NCBI RefSeq assembly: GCF_032118995.1
Contig: NC_092660.1
Coordinates: 2,309,501-2,373,500 of the forward strand
Direction: 5' to 3'
Origin: Asterias amurensis
Lineage: Eukaryota > Echinodermata > Asteroidea > Forcipulatida > Asteriidae
DNA length: 64,000 bases
The position numbers and the translations under genes were made by a program. The notes beneath the pieces are model-generated. The model was not told where the DNA came from. It did no database searches and saw nothing but the letters and a program-made list of their open reading frames with translations. The stretch's first letter is position 1. Each line of letters starts with the position of its first letter. Shown piece by piece: positions 34,342 through 49,300 of the stretch.

Positions 34342-37300
34342 CTGCAGAAAACAAAAAATCAAAACGGGATTAAGTATCGCATCATAGATTTATTTTTTTA
34401 GAAATAAAGAGGGTAGCGAATCCAACTTTAAAATGAAATTGTGTTAGTAATAATAATAATGAGAATAATATTGAGGTCTTACATAGCGCACATAAACAAG
34501 GTACTCAAGGCTCAAGTTTTTTACTAACATTCAGAAAGATTATTGCAGTGATGAATTCTGAGACCCAATTATGTAGCACCTGATAAGGGTTTACAAGGTG
34601 CTACGGCACATACAGCAGCCACAGCCAGTAACAACGGGGCGAACCCCTTCTCTTTTTTGACAAGTGCACTGGGTTCTTTTACATGCGTTACACAATACAT
34701 TGGACCAACGGCTTTACGTCCCATCAGAAGGACGAAGCAATGGTTTTAACTCAAAAGTGTTTTGCCTAAGGACACAAGTGTCGCAGCTGGGGATTCGAGC
34801 CCATACTCTGCTGATCAGAAATACCAGAGTTTGATTCCGGTGCTCTTAACAACCGTTCGGCCACGACACTTCCACAAAAAGTCCCTTCCGTTTTATCTGG
34901 GATTTCAAAGTAAATAGTCTTGTGAAGTTTTCTGTTAACACCGCGTACATCTCTCTCTCTGAATTGTGGTGGTTCTGAAAAGGACCAGTGGTTTGACAAC
35001 CCAAAGTTTCAATCAGTATGCTTTTAATTGTCTTCAGGAGAAAGCTGGACTCTAGCTGTTCCTGAATGCTGGGTCGTAGAGTAATAATATAATAGAGGCT
35101 TCTTATGTACTCCTTTTACATAGCACCATGTAATGTTTTACAAGGTGCTGTGGGGCTATAAGCTGCTAATCAAACCAGGAACACTGAGGTGAACCCCTTC
35201 TTTGTTTACGTTAAGTGCACTGGATTATTTTATCTGCGTTACACAACACACAGGACCAATGGCTTTTCGTCCCATAAAAAGGACGAAGCATCGTAGTTAA
35301 GTGTCTTGCTCAACGACACAAGTGTCGTGACTGGGGCTTGAACCAATACTCTGCTGATCAGAAAACACCAGAGTTTGACTTCGGTGCTGTTGTCTGCTCG
35401 GCCACTCACGCCATAAAGAGTGGGGGTCATCTTGGCTCAAATCGTCTACGCTCCACGAGATACATGCGGGCATAATATTCAGAAGGTTGGAGGTTCAGGT
35501 AAATTAGTCCCTGTTCAGTACATAAATTGTCTACTCTAAGCGATCACAACCGAAGATACTTACGAAATACCAATTAGGTCCTGAGGCGATATCACATGAC
35601 TCGCACACGCTTCTGCCGACTCCGTCATTGTAGGCCTTGCAGCTACATATCTGGCATTCTTCAATCTGGGTGTGCTCCACCATTCTCTGGGTCAGCACAT
35701 CCACGAACTTCTTCTGGGCGATCTTGGTGGAGTCGAACACGGCACCGCCGGTCTCAAAGGCCAAGAGGGCACACTGATTGATGGGCTCGTTGATCAGCTT
35801 GCGGATTGTCTTGTCACCGAACAGGGTGCCGCTGTTTAGGGCCTTGTTGGTGAATACTGTGCGGTTGTCAATACCTGATGATCAAAGGACCACATAGTAA
35901 CAATACTTATTAGGGAACAACGTTGTGGAAAGCCTGTCTTCACAATTTCCTCAGCCCCAGCGCCTTGCCTTCACTAAAGGCGCTGGAATTGCCTTACGTA
36001 TAAAGCACGCTTTTTGGTTAAGGCAAGCGATTGGGTCGAGCGAACTATAGAATATCCGTGCACAAGAATCTGTGCAAGTTGATAAGCCCATCCCAGCAGT
36101 CCTGAATAGACCTGAATGCTGGGGCCGAGCGAATCTTCACTATAGGTTAATGCCCTGGTTAGTGGCTGGCACCTGGTAAAAGACCTCACCTTAAGCTCTG
36201 TCCACTATAATAATAAAAATGGCTTCCTATATAGCGCACGTATCAGTCACTCAGTTAAATAATGTTCAAGGCGCTTTAACAAACAGTATTTTCCTGCAAG
36301 GTACATGTATGTGGAACCACGTTTAAATTGAGACGTACTCCTTTTACGCCCATCCAAAGGACAGACAACGTGGTCAAGTACCTTCTTTAAGGACACACTC
36401 TGCTGATCAGAAACCAGAGCTTGAGTCCGACGCTCTTAACCACTAGGCATTGACACAGGCAGCTGATAACAGACCTCGCCTTCGGTTCTGTCCATTATTA
36501 GAGCGACCATTCTCAGAAGAGTTAACAAAACAGGGAAGTTTCATGGAAAGTGGGGGCCAATCAATAAGATCCAACTCTGTGGCAATGATTCAACTCATTT
36601 ACATGTACATATAGACAGATTAAATGTATCAGACAATTTATAATCTAGATTTAACTTTTGTAAATAAGATCTGCCCAAAATTTTCGCAAGATCTGCTTAA
36701 AGAGCAACAGAAGTAGAGTAAATGCAATTTGCGCTTACCATAAATGACTTGATTCTTAGGAGAGTTGTTCTTTGCACGGGTTGGCACAAGCTGGAGGTCT
36801 GCCTTCATCAACAGGTTAAACTGGATACCTTGTCTCATCAATAAACTAGATACATCAGCATAGGTCTTCTCCTGAAATCATTAACAGAAAAAAACAGGGT
36901 TAGTCTCCTGAAGATGACTAGAGCAAGCTAGTCAAAACATTGAGACCACTCTGCAGTAGTGACGCTAAATAACAACAGATCCCTCGATCCACTGAAGGTA
37001 AAGAAGTAGTCCCGGCTTATTTTCTAAAAAGCAGGACAGTTCTTTTCAGAATTGAGAAGTCTCCCAAATTCTGAAAATCTCTGCAGTAGTAGCATCTTAA
37101 GCAGGACAAGTTCTCAAAAGAACAAAATCTACCTGGCTAGCAGATACACATATGGTGTTACAGCAAACCACAAATATATAGGGTAAGTCTGAGTTGAGTG
37201 TTCTGCAGTATGTTTTAGTCGAGGTAGAAGTCAAGGCAGAGGTTGCCTAAGCTTCTGCTGAGCTAGAAAGACAATTCATGAATTCAATGCACAAAGCCAC

Positions 37301-40300
37301 TCTGCCATGACATTGCATAGTGACTAGTATTTGTGTTGTAACGTCACTGAGCAGTCTTGAACTTGAACCTTCTATAATATCAAACAAAAGTTGTCTATGT
37401 TTAATAGAATATGTTAAAATGTAAAACCGCAGTATTTTGTGCTAAAGCCTAGAGACTCCGAGCCTGCGAGTCATACCTCCTGAAAGGTCATAGGTCATGT
37501 TGATCAGACCTGTCTCTGCTCAAAATTAAATGAGTTATTACCACATATATGTTCTAAGGACTAACACTAAGAATCTCACCATGTGATAGGCACGCTGGCA
37601 GTCAGAGCAGGACAACAGGATAATGTTCTTGGCGACTCCGGCACGGAACGGATAGTTCACAGCAGCTAAGATGGCGTCAAAGGTATTGTTGCTTCCATCT
37701 TCAGCAAACTCCAATGCGGTCAATCCTTGCATTTGCAGGCGGCGCTTCTCATTGAAGATGGCGCCATCGATGGTGTGGATGTGAGGAAGATTGTGCACTC
37801 CTTCACCGCCAAATCCAACAAGGCCAAAGCGATTGTCTGTGAACTCTGTCAGAAAAAAAAGAAGAAAATTTTAAGAAAATTATTATTACTTTTTACTTAT
37901 TTCACCAACAAAACAAACTATCACATTTACAAAAAAAAAAAAAAAAAGAAAATAAAATAAAACTAACATTATCACTCCCCACACTAAGCTGCTTCAGCAG
38001 TTTACATGCAGATCCATAATGCTCGGTTCATAATTCCTGCTTATGCGATGTGAATTTGACGTCACAACTCTGTTTTTGCAGGGATATTGTTGAAAGAGAG
38101 TTGAATACAGCTCAATTGCTGGGAATTACTCGATACAAATTTGTAACGCCAACATTCGCTTCGCATTCGCATGAAGTATGAACCCAGCTTTCGCTGAAGG
38201 TGATTGTGCACAAATTTTTGACTTCTCCTCAGTGCAACCACACTGTATCTCTATTTTGCGATTTCTTAAGGAGTTTCTAAGGGGCTTCACAAGGAATTTG
38301 TGTACTAAGTCTTTGAGGGATTGTTTTCTACAGAGACGAAGGAAAGAACAATAAATGTCTCAGGGATGTACAAACAGGAATGTGAGAACTCATGTTTTTT
38401 CAGGGGTCGATTTCCCAAAGAGTTAGAACTAGTCCTAGGAGATATAAAAAGAAGATGGCTAGTCCTATGTCGAGATAAGACTCGTCCTAACTCTTTGTGA
38501 AATCCACCCCAGGAACTCTTTTAAACTTACGGCGGACGTTCTTGAGTTCAGTGTCGTACATGTCAACGATGTCCCCGATCTTGTCCGTCAAGTCTTTGTT
38601 GCATTCTTTCTCTTCGACGATCAGGATCACGTCGGCTGATTTATGGATCTCCTCAGCCTCAGAGAGAACTCTTATCTCGTCCTGGCCGTACTCGCCAACT
38701 GGAGAATCACATACAACTAGAGGGAAGAGAGGGCAGAGGAAAACTTACTGACCATCTAATAAAATTTGACAAGTACTTAATCATTATTTTAATAATAGGT
38801 TTTCTTGGTTAATTTCAGCAAATGAGAAGCCAATTATTCTAGTTAGCACGAAATTGAATGCTACTTAAATTGGTCATTCAATTTCGTTTTGAGCTTGGGC
38901 GTATGCTTTCTGTAATGTCTGTTGTTGTGTAAGAATTCTTGTTTCACACTTACATGGTCAAACTATGGGTGCGTTCGATTAGCTTCACTGGTCGACCCCA
39001 GTGTGCCCCCGGTACAATCGAATAGCTTTGACGTCGTTCCAGGGGCTCACACGTGTCAGCCCCCAGTGCCCTGCTTGTGGAGGTCACTAGGGGCTGGCCC
39101 AGGTGCATGACGTGACCACTAGAAGGTGAGTGATGCGGGGTCGACCTAAGGAAGCTAGTTCAACTCACCCAATACATTCACCAACAGTTGTTGATGTCCA
39201 AACAATTCAATAACGAGAGTGTTAACTGTCCGGTAAGTGAGCATATTGACTTACCACATGACTTGGGCACAGTGATGCCGACCATCATTCTGTTGCACTC
39301 GTTGACGTAGGCCTTGACCGAAACACAAGCTGCCTTCTTGCGATCATCGGCTGTTAACTGGCACATGTTGCTGGCGCACATGGCGTAGTATGGTGCAGGA
39401 TCCACCTGGTAATTAGAGACAAACAGCAATGAAACTAGGTTAGCATAAAGAAAACCAGATTAACTTAATAAATAACCTATAACCAATAGTTTAATCGGGT
39501 CAACCTGACGAAACCAATGTAGAAATATAACCAGGTTAACATGATGAAAACTAGGTTAATATGATGAATACCAGAATAACTGTTTGAATAAACCAATAAA
39601 CATAATATAACCAATAGTTAAATCGGGTCAACACAGTTTAAACACTGTTATTTTGTACCTATTAAAACAGGTTTAAAACTTCTTTGAAACCTTGGTCCTG
39701 TGGTCCAGTGTGAATTTCAAGCCATGTATTATTTAAACTACTGTCCCACCACCAAAAATTTCCGGGCCCATGTAAATATTCAGCCCCAAGTGGGTTTGAA
39801 CACTGTTTCTAAACCAAATTACTGGCATTGGGCCGTAGTAAATTTTGAGCCCTGAATGAATATGAAAGTTGAGGTTGTCGAGGTGAAACAGTAAGCACTT
39901 ACCACTCCGAGACACTTGGTCAGAGTAGACACCTCATTCAAGAAGTGCTCGGCGCACACAGCATTCTCCTCAACCTGTGGGTCCTTGTTGCATTCTGGAA
40001 GACTATCGATCTCGGATCCAGCGCAACGCTTTCCGACCTTCCAGCTGCGGGTGAACTCATCGATATGGCGTGACATATCTCCCTCGCTGTTGGTCATGTC
40101 GTCCAGGTCGTTGTAGTTGTAGGTGCCGAGGAGACCAGCTGTTTTGCCGTAGTACCAGCCGCTGATGTCCACGGTGCAGATGTCTTGGGCGATCTCGCAG
40201 GTGATGGTGACGCCATTGGTGTTGTGGATGCGGATGCTGTTGATGTAACGCATGACGGTGGTGCGTCCATGTTGGAAGGGCATCTCCAAGAATTGCTTGC

Positions 40301-43300
40301 CATGGGAAACCTGCAAAGGTTAGAACGAAAAAATAATCAATTGATTAAGAGGCCCTCTCTTCTAAATTGACGAAAAAATATAATTGAATAGGAAGCTAAT
40401 CAAGGTAACTCGAGTATTACAAAGTGCCATGGTGTAATATGCAGCTCATCAGATCAAGAACACCAAAACAAAATCAGAAACACGGTTACCCCCTTCACAG
40501 TCCGCAAGGATGTAGGCACGAGTATCATAAGCTGGTAGACCAGAATGCACGAACTTCCAAACTTTTTCAAAGCAATTATTGTTCAGTGCCTCGCTCAAGT
40601 GTCACAACCGGGATTCGAACCCACAGTCTGCTGCAGACAAAACCAGAGCTTGGTTCCGGTGAACTAGACAGTTGGACCACGACACGCCTTTCCTTTTTAT
40701 TACTTACAGTGAAGTCTTGCTTGATCTCATACACATCGGTGTCGTTCAAGTACAGCACGATGCTCTTGCTTCTACCGCCAGCAGTCAGGTCACGTTCGTA
40801 ATCCACAACAACGGTGAAGTTTCCGTCGATGAAATCGTGGGCAAGGAGGTAGCTACAGCCACTGCTGAAGTCATAGTGGGTGCGATCGTAGGTCATGAAG
40901 TGGTAGGAGCCAATAATCATGCCATTGGCTGTGGAGTTATGGAATAAAGATGAGAAAAATGTATTAACAAAATATACGGCAGCTTTTGATGATGCATGTG
41001 TTTGATATATCTAGGTCTGTTGTTTCTAATGACTTAGATTTGACTATAGCGCAAAAATCCGTGGTAAAAAACAAGCTCAAGACGCTTCACAGATAAAAAG
41101 AAGTAAAACAAGCAGCCAATAAACATACCAAAATATGTAAAAACAACAGAAAGCAAAAGCATGAATTCCATGTATCCCTTCCCCCCAAAAAATATCCAAA
41201 AACAAAATAATTACAAAATTAAACTCATGGAGTCCTATGAAGGAGACAGGAAGAACCATTAATCTCCCAGCAAATGGCTTATTGGGCCCTGATGTTTAAA
41301 GGAAGCTAACCTTCATGAGGAGGAAGCCAGTTGATGGGGTTGAGGTACACCTTGCTGAAGTGGACCGCGTTCCACATCCTCCTCTCCATCTTAATCTTCT
41401 CTCCCTGGAACCACGCCGTGAAGTTTCCCTCGCGGTACAGCAACATCGGCTCCGACAACATCAGCTCGTACATGCTGCGCAAAGACCCATCGGCCATCCT
41501 GATATCACCCAATGTGTTCTTGGAGCGTTCACGCACGTCGGCGATCATCTCCTGGAGACGCTGGGTCATCTCAACCTGGCGGTAGGACTCGGGCGGGGTC
41601 TGGAGGCTGTGAAGCTCAGCGGGGAGGTGGTAGAGGACTATGATCTCACCGTTCTCGATGTCGTACTTGATGACCTCGTACATCGGATACTTGAAGTAGT
41701 CCAGGATGTCAAAGTTGTACTCTTTCAGGGTAGCGGCCATCTTCTCTTGGATGCGCAGAATGTTTTCATTGTTGGCTTCACGAGCCAGCTCAATCTGAAT
41801 GCAATTAAACAATTTATGAACCATTAGATATCGGCATGTAATCAGCATTCTCCCTTTAGGCACTGGACACATAATGCCAATTGTCAAGGAGCAGAATTAT
41901 CACGTTGTGTGTCCCAACACATGCATAAAATAACAAACCTGTAAGAATTCAGACTCAATCGGTCATCAAGGTTGCAAGAGAACAAAAGTAGAAAACACAC
42001 CTTTAATGCACAAAATATGTGCTTTCAGATGCCTAGCAAAGGCTTCAGGCCCAACGCCTTTTAATATTAGAGTGAGAAATGGCCTCTTTCTCAAAAACTA
42101 TGTTACATTAACTGTAAAAGGAGCCGTTTCTCACAATGTTTTATACTATTAACAGACCTCTCTTCTTGCTCATCTGTTACATGAACTTTAGAGGGAGCCG
42201 TTTCTCACAATGTGTTATACTATTAACAGACCTCTCCATTGCTCACTACCAAGTAAGTTTTTATAACAACAATTATTTTGAGTAAGTACTACATTTTTTT
42301 GTAATAAATAAATATATTTTGTTTAAAAAAGTTCCCTGCAGTATTTAATTGATCGATAGCTTGACCACAAACCTCTTCCTTGATCTCATTGAAGACAGCA
42401 ATCATCCTCTGGACATCTTCTGACTCTCGGATTTCCTCAATCTTGGCCTCCGCCTCCTGACGCCATTCCATTACGGGGAAGCGTTCCTTCAGCTCCTCCC
42501 ACTGCTCGGTTAAGTCTGCGTAGAATGCTGACCCCTTGAAGCTGGCCTCAATCTCGGCAACCATGGCGTCGATCTCCTCTGTAATTAATCCATCAATAAA
42601 TAATATAGTTAGGGTTTGAAACAATGAAAAATAGAGTGAAGCTGGACATGAACCAACGACCTCCGGATTAAGGTGCCGGCTCTCTACCAAGGCAATTAGC
42701 AGCCTGCAACATCGAGCCACAATGACCTCGGCCAGCGAACAAAAGTCTTTGACTTTTTGGCAGAAAAGCTTAGAGGCCTTAAAGAAAAACCCTTGTGACA
42801 CTGGAGAGAACCAATGTACTATTCTACTTACATATGGCAGTAGCTGGGGAATTGAACTAGTGTCGTAGTGGTGAGAGGCGAGTGTGTTGTCCACAAAAGC
42901 CAGGCGTGATATTCATCGAGTGCAAAGGCACAAAACATTGGATAAGCGAAAAATCAAATGGTCCTCATTGGAATTGAACGCGTATTTCAATAATGCACGC
43001 AGCATTCCCGGTTTGAATTCTACCACACATGCACGCCCACGCTTACAGCTGTAGGGATGGTATTTGAATGGTAACATCAAATTCAATACGATCTATAAAT
43101 CTAGAAATTCAAGAAACCTAGGGGAAAGTCTATTGCACCTTTTGTTGCAGTCCAGAGTGTCTCGATGCTCTGCACCAGCTCCAATCTCCTCAGTCTTTCC
43201 CTGGTCATTGTGGAGAGCAAAGAGTCCTCAGAGAGGATGGTTTCACCTCGTACATCCTTGATAGACGTCAGGAAAATGTTCTTCTCTGCGATAGGGTCCT

Positions 43301-46300
43301 CTCCCTGAAATGACAGTAGATTAGGTACACAGGTTAAGGAAGTGGATGCAAAATAACGAAAGGGAACTTTGCAATACAGGATTATTTTTTTCAGTAATGC
43401 TCAAGGCGTTTTAAAATACAGTATCTCCTGCAAGATGTGGGACTACATTTGAATTAGGAGACCTAATCCTTAGCACTATGTACAGTGGCACAATATGCTG
43501 TCGATTCAGCCAGGAACAGCTTTTCTTTTTGATAAGTGCACTGGGTGCTTTTACATGCGTTACACAACACACAGGACCAGCAGCTCTAAGTCCTGTCTGA
43601 AGGCACACAATGGTCTTGCTTAAGAACACAAATGTCCCCACTGGGGACTTGAACCCACACTTTGCTGATCAAACACCAGAGCTTGAATCCGGTGCCCTTA
43701 ACCACTTGGCTACACAAATATCACAACATGGAATCCCCCCCAGAGGTTGAATTCGGTGCTCTTAACCGCTCCGATGCAAATCTACAACTGGGACACAAAT
43801 CCACACTCTGCTGATCGGAAACACCAGAGTTTGAATTTGGTGTTCTTAACCGTTCGGCCAAGACACTCCCAAACACTAACCTCTGTATTATATTGTGGCT
43901 CATACACCTCAGGTTCTGCCTCTGGCTCAGGGATGAGAGAGTCGTCTCCGTAGGGGTGGCGGATCGGGAAAAGCAAATCCATCTGGCTGTTGTGTTTCTC
44001 AATCAGGCTCTCGAATAAATCCTTCAGTTCCTTGATCAATGGTGTGATGTTGTTCTTGTAGAAGGATCTTACACGTTGGTTTGTGGCCTGTGTCGACAGG
44101 AGAAAAATAGTATGTCCAAAATTGTTTTTATTGGTATTGATTTAACGAAATGTACATATTGTTCTGGGGGATATTAAGTGAAATTAAAAGTTCTTAGTTT
44201 GGTTATTGCTTCAGCTTAGGGCTGTTAGACCAACAATAGACCTTATTGAATATGACGTCACCATTCAAATATCTGCCCTACAACATGGCGTCTGTGAGTG
44301 TGTGCATGTGCCTGTGTGTATGCGTGCCCATACTAATATATTCTATATCTATGGCGTAAGCCATTGAAATCAATGATGGAATGCTGCATGCTGCATGCTT
44401 CATTGATGTACGAGTCTAGATCTCGAAATTTTTGAAAAAATACTTTCTTCTCGATAACTACTTTACTTCAGAGGGAGCCATTTTCTCACAATGTTTTATA
44501 CTAACAACAGCTCCCCATTACTTGTTACCAAGTGAGGTTTTACGCCAATAATTATTTTGAGTAATTACCAATAGAGCCAATAACCTTTACAATGTGAAGA
44601 ATATTTCAAATGAAAGCACCAAAAAAACAATTTATCAACATATATTGAGGAAAATTATTCTTACGTCAACATATTCGCTGCCATCTAACTTCAAGCTTTC
44701 TGATAATGTTGAGAATCTCTCCCTCAGACGGTCCAGCGTGCTTCTCAGCTCCTCGGTGGTTTCCGATGAGTCAATCCTGAACTGCTCCCAATACTCGGCC
44801 CATTTGGTCTGGTAATTTAAAACAGAAGGACCATTTAATAATATTTAATACCACTTGTACAATAGAGACCATAATTCAGTATTTTTTTTACTGCAGTTGT
44901 CTTTTTACAAAACAATATTAATAATTTTATGCAGCCCTGAGCTGCCATACAGAGCTACATAGTGTAATTTTTTTCGCAAATGAAAACAACCTGTACTCAT
45001 TTTTATGTACTCTGAGAACAGTTATAGAAAAGCATCTTGCACGAGGGCACAAGTGCCTTAACCGGGATTCTGTTGACAATAAAACTAACTGCAACTCAGT
45101 GAAGCTCAGTGAAACTCAGTGAAGCTCAGTGAAACTCAGTGGAGGTCAGTGAAGCTCAGTGAAACTCAGTGGAACTCAGTGAAACTCAGTGAAACTCAAT
45201 TAAATTTAATAAAACTCACATTAGAGTGTTCTCTCACGGCGCTCCAGTAGGTCTTAAGATCCTCAACCTTGACACCAAAGCGTTGCTTTATATCGGCCAC
45301 GATGGCGTTGTAGTCAGCGTTGCTCTGGATGAAGTCATCCATGGAGGTTTGGAAGAGTGCAGACATGGCCTCTCGGCGCTCCAGCATCAGGTTGCCATTC
45401 CTCTCCATACCTACACGGATGTCGTGCAAGCCCTGAGCTGCTTTCCACTACGAGTTAATGAAGAGAATACAATCATTGATAATAATAATTTATATTGGAT
45501 GAATAGGAATTCGAGCTCCAGTGGTAAGGTTCACTACAAAAATAGTGGCAACAACCTGTAAGGTGAACCAATCGTGTCACCAAACGACAATTCACATAAA
45601 CATAACTTACGTGAATTTTACTACTTTGTGCCAGAGGCATATTTGTACAATGCATCTTGAAAACTAAAAATTTGTCAAGACTAGCATCGCAGTCGCAACT
45701 ATTTGAGGTGCGACACGTCAATAGTAAATTCCACTAGTTGCCCAGGCCCTGATGACACAACCCATGGAGCAGCAGTAAAGGGCCGGTCACAAGCCCTGAT
45801 AACAAGAACGTTCAAAATGCATGCCCTACATTGGTTGAACAAGCTTGGGCATTTTCTGAGTGAAAAAAAAAACCAATAGAATGCATCAGTTTTGCGTTGT
45901 GACTGTTATCCTTTTTCGTTACGATGCAGTGTGACTCAGCCTATGAAGGCTCACAATGGACTTACAGTTTTTATAAAACATCAAGTAACAAGAAAACAAG
46001 GTTATATTTACATGGACAAACTCTGCCCATTCCGGTCTCCACTCAAGCTGAGTTCGGAGGATCTTAGAGGTCTGAAGAGATTCAACGAGTCTTGCATCGA
46101 CGGTGTACTTTCCTTCAATCTCAGAGTCCAAAAGCACAAAGAGAGCGGTCTCGTTCATGTAGCCGGCTTGGAAACGCATAAAGTCTGCAGGTTGGTCTGG
46201 TAACACGTTCAAAAAAGCAAGGCAAACATACCATAAACCACAAGGAAAGCTGATTTATCTAAGAAAAGCACGTAACTTTTTTATTCTTCAAATAATGGAG

Positions 46301-49300
46301 TAGTGAGAAAGAAACAAAAAATTTAAATTTAATTAACAACGAGGGAAACTGACTTGGTAAATTGTAAAACGATTTTGGGGACAGGAGAAAGATTTATTAA
46401 AGTGAGCCCATGACCCAGCGACATATAGACTGGCAACATAGGGCTAAACAGCTCAAATAAAGAGCACCGGCTCCTTGATCTTTGTTAAACCCAAAATCAA
46501 ATACATTTTTCTTCTAGGTGTTGTAATTTTTTCAGTAGGGAATTTAAACAAATGTTATGTTTACAGACTAAACCGTGTATATCGGGAATGGTCAGACAGT
46601 GTATATCGGGAATGGTCAGACAGTGTATATCGGGAATGGTCAGACAGTGTATATCGGGAATGGTCAGACAGTGTATATCGGGAATGGTCAGACAGTGTAT
46701 ATCGGGAATGGTCAGACAGTGTATATCGGGAATGGTCAGACAGTGTATATCGGGAATGGTCAGACAGTGTATATCGGGAATGGTCAGACAGTGTATATCG
46801 GGAATGGTCAGACAGTGTATATCGGGAATAGTCAGACAGTAGGAGGGCTATCGTAAACTGACCTGGGTTGATATGGCCAATGTAAGAGATCTCCTTTGAT
46901 TGGCTGTTGAAGTCAAACATAGACCTCGTGTCTTTTCCGTTCAGACTGTTGACCATAGTCACCCTGTAGATCTGATGCTCGGCGTAGGAGCGGTCTTCAA
47001 ACTGACCGGTCAGGAGCATCTCATGCATTGGATTGTTGGACTGTGGCGAGAGAGCACAAACAAATTACAATAGATTTCAGAACATCTCACAATTTGGGGG
47101 AATCATTTTTATCATTTTTAGGTGATCTGGTCAATATTGCTCTACTTACAGTGATGGAGTATTTCTTCAACACTTTGTCCCACTTAATCTCAAAGGTGTA
47201 AGGTTGGACGTCTTCAGCGAGAAGGGCTTCTCCTTCCATACCTAAAACAATGGCCTTTTTGTTGTTCAGGAAGTTACTGTTGGAGGTTGGAGAAGGGAGG
47301 AAGAGTAGGCAAGGTTGAATCAGTCATTGATATAGCCTCTAATCAAAATAACTGAGCATACCCAAACAAATCACAATAATAGTACAAGATTCTCATATAG
47401 CGCTTTAACACACCTCTAACGGGCGTATGAAGAGGGCCAAATATTTCATCCTGCAAGGTACGTGGAGCTACGGGTTTAAGTATTCCTTTAAAGCACCATG
47501 TAAATGGTTTACAAGGTGCTGTGGTACAATATGCAGCCAATCAAACCACGAACACAGGGGTGAACCTTTTCTCTTTCCGATCGGTCCACTTGGTTCTTTT
47601 ACTGGCCTTACACAACAGGATTTTTGTGCTTTGAAATAAATAATGAACACAGGTCATAATGGTGTGAAATGCCACTGTCATTGAAACACTTCTTTTTTTT
47701 CTTCTTTTTTTTCCACGGAGGAATTTTTATTGTTCACACTTAAGACCACTCCTCATAATTACAAACACGCTGAAAATACGTAACATTAACAGCAAAAAAT
47801 AAAATAAACAAAATACTATACACAAAACAATGTTAACCTTGAACCAATAGTTTGAAAGAGTCCCATTTTCTTGTGAAAATTAACAGTGGAATCATTGGTG
47901 ATGGAGATGTATTTATCCAAAGTAAAATAAAGCTTTAAATCCAGTTTAAATAGTGCAAGGGAGGGTCTATTCTCACTCATTCTCATTTTATAGATATGGA
48001 AACGACACAAAAGAAGGATCAGATTAAGAGCACTCCAAGATTTTTTTTGTAATACCAAAAAGGAAACACTTTTTGCCATCACATAGAAAAAGATTTGATG
48101 ATATCCGATAGCAAATAAACGGTTCGTTCATTTTTGTGCAGAAGTACCATGAGTGTCACTGAGCAGTTTATAAGAAGGCATTGTTAATATTATGTTTATG
48201 ATTATTATTAATCAACTTACAAGGTAGTGGACATGTCCAGTCCGGTGATGGGATGACGTACAGACACATCCAGATCATAACCAACACTCTCTGATGAACT
48301 TGTATTCTGGATTTGCAGCATGGCTTCCACCAACTTCTGCTCGTCCTCGCTGTATTTTACAACCAGACTGGTACTGAAGACGGTGTCTTCAAGTTGAAGG
48401 GCTGCGTCCAATGTAGCTTGGATGTCCTGCAAAACAACATTTTGTGATGCGATCAAGCTAAATGAGTAGATTGTGGAGTGACTTAGAACGAGTTACTCAT
48501 TCTAACTTAGGACTAGCCATACGTTGATATCTCCTAGGAATAGTCCTAACTCTTCGTGAAATCGACCCCAGATACTTCAGAGAGGCAACAAAGCCATCAT
48601 CTCCATTAATTTCTACAGTAAAAATTTACAATTTCCTCATAGGGTGCCCTTTACCACAAAGAAAATTCCTTTGAAGCCCTTGCCCTTTCAAAAACGAAGC
48701 ATACAGCCCTGTGATGAGATTGGGTTTGAGACACACAGATAGAAAAACAGTGTGACAAACATACAGACCACCTAAATTCTGTTAAAACATCTATCAAACT
48801 AAGTTGTTAGCACATTTTCTTCGTGACTGCTGGCTACAAATGATTTGCTGATGAGAAGGTTACTATGATAAACTTACCTGATGGTTGCGCCTGGAGAAAG
48901 TAAGCATAGCACGACGGTTATTCTGTCTGGAGTCAATGAGAGAGTATGATCCTGAGAGCATCATGATAGATTCATCCATGTTGTCCATGACGTTGATCTG
49001 ACAAACAAAAAAAACAATAAATTATATAAAGAAGCAGTACAATGTTCTCACTAACTGGGCACTATTGTAAATATAGAAAGGTTTGCGGTAACACCGTGTA
49101 ATGACTATCTCTAATGAGGTGGGGTGGTTCTGAAAAGAACCGTTGGTTTAAACTCGACGTTTCGATCAGTATGCTCTGATCGCCTTCTGGAGAAAAAAAC
49201 ATAAGGAAAAAAAAAAAATTGTTTTGTTTTTGTTTAAAGCTACATACAGGGACACGTTGCCGTCGATCAGGAAAGTTGGTCTATGAAAAACGCTTGAAAC

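Noticed and set aside
41315-41827. 170-codon plus-strand frame
   Set aside because: It is antisense to LLTP exon 24, with no homologue and no splice support. Other plus frames at 49897, 52822 and 61796 are likewise shadows of exons.
46475-47028. Frames encoding repeats of VYREWSDS or DHSRYTLS
   Set aside because: A 24-bp minisatellite keeps any stop-free frame open; the minus frame merges with exon 17 only because no stop occurs in the intron repeat.
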